From NCBI GenBank assembly GCA_002733645.1, contig NVWL01000007.1:1-64000 (forward strand): a DNA stretch of 64,000 bases. Direction: 5' to 3'. The notes beneath the pieces were generated by a model that saw only the letters and a list, made by a program, of their open reading frames with translations, was not told where the DNA came from and searched no databases. The DNA is from Oceanobacter sp. (lineage in GTDB: Bacteria > Pseudomonadota > Gammaproteobacteria > Pseudomonadales > Oceanobacteraceae). This document shows positions 60,365 to 64,000 of this stretch, in pieces. Made by a program: the position numbers and the translations under genes. Position 1 is the first letter of the stretch; every line of letters starts with the position of its first letter.

Positions 60365-63230
60365 CGATATTCTGGCTATGGCGCAGATTAAACTCAGGCG
60401 TGCATCTGATCGTACTCAGAGTCCGATCACCCCGAAAATGATCGAAGCTGAACTCTCCAAACTTGAACTTGTAATGGACGAAGAGTTTTTAGAAATTGAC
60501 CGGGAAGTCTTGATTGATGAGCTTATTCGACGGTCAAGTCGCACAATGGGCAAAAGTGCGATACTTTCAAGCGGAGAGGGTCATATTCCATGGTTAGATT
60601 CTGATAGGAAGAAGGGCTGGCTATATTGGCGGCGTTATTCTGAATATATGGAACCAAAGTTGTCGTGGAATGCGCTTGATGAATTAGACAAATCTACAGA
60701 TGAGACACTGTCGCAGCTTGAAGATCCAAAACGTCAAGAACCTTGGGATCGGCGCGGACTGGTTGTTGGTCATGTTCAATCGGGGAAGACCGGCAACTAC
60801 ACAGGTCTGATATGTAAGGCTGCTGATGCCGGTTACAAAATAATTATAGTGCTTGCAGGTTTGCATAATAATCTGAGATCTCAAACTCAGATTCGACTTG
60901 ATGAAGGCTTTCTTGGATTTGCTACGATTACCGATGCAGAAGAGTTACCCGCTGTAGGAGTAGGACTAATTGATACGGATCTTAGTGTGCGGCCTAATGC
61001 GGCAACCAATCGAAGTGATAAAGGGGACTTCAACGCAGCTATTGCGTCAAAAATGAATATTAGTCCTGAACAGAGGCCGTGGCTTTTCGTTGTAAAGAAA
61101 AATAAAACAGTGCTTGAGAGGCTTCAACACTGGATCCTTAATCGGGTAGCCGATCATGTAGACCCGGTAACAGGCAGAAAACTTGTGACTAAATTACCTC
61201 TCTTGGTAATCGATGATGAGTCAGATCATGGCTCTGTCGACACGGGCGAAGATGTTGTAGATGAGTATGGCAATCCAGATCTTGAGCATGAACCAAAAAC
61301 AATCAATCGGTTGATCAGATCTATCCTTCATCACTTTTCCCGTAAAGCTTATGTTGGCTACACGGCAACGCCCTTTGCGAACATCTTTATTCATGAGCGC
61401 GGAGAAACGCAAAAATATGGCCCAGATCTTTTCCCATCTGCTTTTATAACCAATCTTGCGGCGCCTTCAAACTACATTGGGCCTGGCCGTGTATTTGGAT
61501 CAGCTGCTAGCTCTTCGGAGGACTTGTCTTTAGTAAGGCCTCTCTTAGAAGCCGAATTTCAGAGCTGGATGCCTAGCAAAACGGAGCTATCACCTAGTAT
61601 TAAACCTCACAAAAATGGTCATAAGCCACTTTGGAAAGGTGAGGCTTGTGTACCTGACTCGCTTGCAGAAGCTATCAGATCCTTTGTTTATGCATGTGCG
61701 GTAAGGAAATTACGAAAGCAAGGTCATAAACACTCATCGATGCTTATTCATGTAACGCGTTTTACTTCGGTCCAGAGCGAAGTAGTTCGACAAGTAAACG
61801 ACTGCGTTAGCGATCTTAAGGGGCGTTATACGAGGGGTATAGGGCTCTCCAATCTTGAAGTTTTCATGCAGCAGGAATATGAGGAAATATTTGTTAAGGG
61901 TATGCAATGCATCAGGGGTTCGCTTGTTGAGGGCGAAACCCTTGAGGATTTTTCTTGGGATAAAGTGCGGGAGGTTCTACCCGATGTTTTGTCTGATATT
62001 AAAGTCCGGGAGATTAACGGAAGCGCGAAGGAGGCGCTTGAGTATGCGGAGCATGAGGGTGTCGGTCTGAAGGTTATTGCAATAGGAGGAGATAAACTGG
62101 CGAGAGGATTAACACTTGAAGGACTTTGTACCAGTTATTTTCTTAGAACGGCACGTATGTACGACACGCTTATGCAAATGGGCCGTTGGTTCGGTTATCG
62201 GGATGGTTATTTAGATGTTTGTCGTCTTTATACAACACATGAATTAGTTGAATGGTATGGTCATATTGCTGATGCGGCGGAGGAGTTACGCCAAGAGTTT
62301 GACAATATGGCGGCCGCTGGTGCTACGCCAAGGCAATTTGGTTTGCGTGTAAAGTCACACTCGGTAATGACGGTGACGTCACCAACCAAAATGAAAAATG
62401 CTCGACCTGTTCAACTGTCCTACTCCGGTGATTTGCTTCAGACTATTGTGTTCCACAATCAAAAAGGTCCGCTATCGGAAAACTTCCAGGCTACGAGTAG
62501 ATTTATAAATTCGCTTGGTACGCCTCTGGATCTTAATGATCAGTTATATAAACGTGCAGGGCAGAATTGGAGTGGTCACCTGTGGCGCGATGTGCAAGCT
62601 TTGGATGTTATCGGGTTTCTGAGGGAGTACCGCACCCACCAAGCCAGCTTTAGAATTATGAGTCCTTTGATTGCAGACTTTATTGAAGAAATGAATAAAG
62701 ATGGTGAACTTATAAGCTGGACGGTTGCACTGATAGGTAAAGAGAGTGGATCAGATAAGATTCTATGTCCTATAGGGCATGTTGCCGTAAGTTCGCTGGA
62801 GCGTAAACGAGCAACCCCCCATGAGGATCGGTATTCGATCAAAACCCTTATATCCCCGCGAGATCAAGCAATCGATTTAACTGAAGCGGAGTGGATGGCT
62901 GCACTTGAGCTTAGCCAGAAGACTTGGCGTAACGATAGCGAAAGAAATGAAGGTAAGACACCTCCTACCGAGCCTAGAGGGCCGCAGATTAGGCATGTAC
63001 TCGGAACAGGGGTTCCGGAAAAAGGGATACCGTCACGTAGTGAGCGTGGACTATTGATGCTCTACTTACTTGATCCAAAAAGTTCAGGCGTCAATGAAAT
63101 AAAAGATGGCGACCCGATAGCAGCGTGGGCAATCAGCTTTCCATCGAGCAACTCAGAGAGAAGAGTTTCTAATTCGTATTATATTGCCAATAGTGTGATG
63201 TGGGGAGGTTTGAATGACTGGCTGGACTGA
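60336..63230 (+). CDS. Z1-domain superfamily II helicase-like ATPase
   Basis: A 964-residue protein. Walker A is GHVQSGKTGN (K151), the DExx-type motif is VIDDESDHGS (D293-D294-E295), motif III is GYTATPFAN, and C-terminal helicase motifs appear as GGDKLARGLTLEGL and LMQMGRWFGYR, where the last Arg is the likely finger. This is the Z1 domain pattern. Such proteins are thought to translocate on or remodel DNA for the partner nuclease. ATG at 60336 follows AGGTG; a GTG at 60327 is also in frame. It overlaps the downstream nuclease gene by 17 bases, so the operon is tightly coupled. Confidence 0.92.
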   Translation: MTNSNQKAFDDILAMAQIKLRRASDRTQSPITPKMIEAELSKLELVMDEEFLEIDREVLIDELIRRSSRTMGKSAILSSGEGHIPWLDSDRKKGWLYWRRYSEYMEPKLSWNALDELDKSTDETLSQLEDPKRQEPWDRRGLVVGHVQSGKTGNYTGLICKAADAGYKIIIVLAGLHNNLRSQTQIRLDEGFLGFATITDAEELPAVGVGLIDTDLSVRPNAATNRSDKGDFNAAIASKMNISPEQRPWLFVVKKNKTVLERLQHWILNRVADHVDPVTGRKLVTKLPLLVIDDESDHGSVDTGEDVVDEYGNPDLEHEPKTINRLIRSILHHFSRKAYVGYTATPFANIFIHERGETQKYGPDLFPSAFITNLAAPSNYIGPGRVFGSAASSSEDLSLVRPLLEAEFQSWMPSKTELSPSIKPHKNGHKPLWKGEACVPDSLAEAIRSFVYACAVRKLRKQGHKHSSMLIHVTRFTSVQSEVVRQVNDCVSDLKGRYTRGIGLSNLEVFMQQEYEEIFVKGMQCIRGSLVEGETLEDFSWDKVREVLPDVLSDIKVREINGSAKEALEYAEHEGVGLKVIAIGGDKLARGLTLEGLCTSYFLRTARMYDTLMQMGRWFGYRDGYLDVCRLYTTHELVEWYGHIADAAEELRQEFDNMAAAGATPRQFGLRVKSHSVMTVTSPTKMKNARPVQLSYSGDLLQTIVFHNQKGPLSENFQATSRFINSLGTPLDLNDQLYKRAGQNWSGHLWRDVQALDVIGFLREYRTHQASFRIMSPLIADFIEEMNKDGELISWTVALIGKESGSDKILCPIGHVAVSSLERKRATPHEDRYSIKTLISPRDQAIDLTEAEWMAALELSQKTWRNDSERNEGKTPPTEPRGPQIRHVLGTGVPEKGIPSRSERGLLMLYLLDPKSSGVNEIKDGDPIAAWAISFPSSNSERRVSNSYYIANSVMWGGLNDWLD

Positions 63231-64000
63231 AGATGGCCTTGTTCGTTCATGGCGGGCACTTGCAAATCGTAAAGGTACCGAAGACTGGCGATTTGTTCAC
63301 CTGACAAAACTAGGCTATGTATCTATCGAAGCAGGTTGCCATTTTCCTCTCGGACTAGAAGCATTGATCGTATGTTTCCCAAACTCTTGGAAAATCGACA
63401 CTGCACGTCTGCCAGAGGGAAAAGGCTTCGATGTAATAAATATTGATGACGAGACTGAGTTCATTGATAGTCATGCCATAGCTCTGATAAGAAGGCCTGA
63501 AGGTACGTCCGAAATATTTACTGTTATGGTAGTGGATATACTGAGGGCACTTGAATCAGCAGCTGTAGCAGGTCATCGAGAAGTGCTTGATGCTTTTATC
63601 GAACGCGTGAAGGAATGGCAGTATTTCATGGCACGGTCTCATCGTCCACTAACCTGTGAAGCACAGGTTGGGTTGTTTGGTGAGTTGTGGTTACTCAGGC
63701 AACTCATGAATACATCGCTCGGATCCGATGCCCTGAATTGCTGGCAAGGCCCTCTTAGTGCTGCACAGGATTTCCACATTCGGGGTGGTGCGGTTGAGGT
63801 AAAGAGCACAATCCGTTCAGGCAGTTTTCTCGCCAGGATCAATAGCATAGAGCAGCTGGATGGCGAGAAATCACCAATATTTCTGTGTGCCTTGCGATTT
63901 GAAGAAGTTGTTGAAGGGATGTCATTATCAGAAGCAGTAACTGCGCTTCGGGTGGATTTTAATAGTGTCGGTAAGAATCGTGGCTTCGATGCGCTGCTTA
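63214..64000 (+). CDS. PD-(D/E)XK (DUF4420) nuclease, 3' end outside window
   Basis: An open frame with no stop before the window end (262 codons seen). It begins MTGWTEDGLVRSWRALA after GGGGAGG. DUF4420 signatures are visible: VGLFGELWLL, a WQGP turn, QDFHI with D186, and VEVKST with E195 and K197, which form the D...ExK catalytic core of PD-(D/E)XK nucleases. This is the effector nuclease of MORC/Z1 systems; an AIPR-family gene often comes next. Because it runs off the edge it is absent from any scan limited to complete reading frames. Confidence 0.88.
   Translation, partial: MTGWTEDGLVRSWRALANRKGTEDWRFVHLTKLGYVSIEAGCHFPLGLEALIVCFPNSWKIDTARLPEGKGFDVINIDDETEFIDSHAIALIRRPEGTSEIFTVMVVDILRALESAAVAGHREVLDAFIERVKEWQYFMARSHRPLTCEAQVGLFGELWLLRQLMNTSLGSDALNCWQGPLSAAQDFHIRGGAVEVKSTIRSGSFLARINSIEQLDGEKSPIFLCALRFEEVVEGMSLSEAVTALRVDFNSVGKNRGFDALL

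Overview
The window reads as a chromosomal segment from a marine-type gammaproteobacterium, close to Pseudomonadales/Oceanospirillales in gene order; genus is not resolvable from this sequence alone. Support: dnaA-dnaN-recF-gyrB runs leftward from a dnaA/rpmH intergenic origin while rpmH-rnpA-yidD-yidC-mnmE runs rightward; two exact 16-bp parS palindromes lie in recF; there are LPS-core genes (lpxL-like, hldD, hldE, waaA, gmhB), a separate topoisomerase IV (parE/parC), the nudF-yqiB-cpdA-yqiA-parE cluster opposite tolC, and a BetT-like betaine/choline transporter.

Layout. 0.3-3.1 kb: a secreted S8 protease with an unusual double lipoprotein signal. 3.1-8.9 kb: a leftward catabolic operon (acyl-CoA dehydrogenase, SDR, APH-type kinase, histidine phosphatase, SDR, SMP-30-like lactonase). 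9.0-13.7 kb: LPS core genes. 13.8-18 kb: speE, an alpha/beta hydrolase and two related lipoproteins. 18-28.6 kb: parC, a GGDEF/EAL protein, parE, yqiA, cpdA, yqiB, nudF and divergent tolC. 28.6-29.1 kb: a nested inverted-repeat element and short tandem repeats. 29.3-32.3 kb: glyQS. 32.3-35.6 kb: an accessory cassette of two tandem 290-aa paralogues and a putative effector, bracketed by near-identical terminators. 35.6-43.3 kb: c-haem lipoprotein, gmhB, BCCT transporter, small membrane protein, MscS channel and a PF10118 protein. 43.5-45.8 kb: a small conflict/TA islet (Fic, a broken CopG-type antitoxin, an Abi/HEPN protein) plus a candidate orphan small RNA. 45.8-56.8 kb: the replication-origin core.

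57.0-64.0 kb (window end): a tightly packed defence-type operon placed directly after mnmE, where mnmG would normally follow. It encodes a sigma-70-like factor, a MutL/MORC-like GHKL ATPase, a Z1-domain superfamily II helicase and a PD-(D/E)XK (DUF4420) nuclease that runs off the end. The last three form the gene set described for predicted MORC/Z1 restriction systems (Iyer, Abhiman and Aravind 2008; I recall such loci being catalogued as Mza). A full-length sigma-like first gene makes this the most interesting locus here. The mnmE 3' end carries the sequence that resembles the SGI1 attachment site, so the operon probably sits in a genomic island whose far end is outside the window.

No rRNA, tRNA, CRISPR array or intact insertion sequence was recognised.
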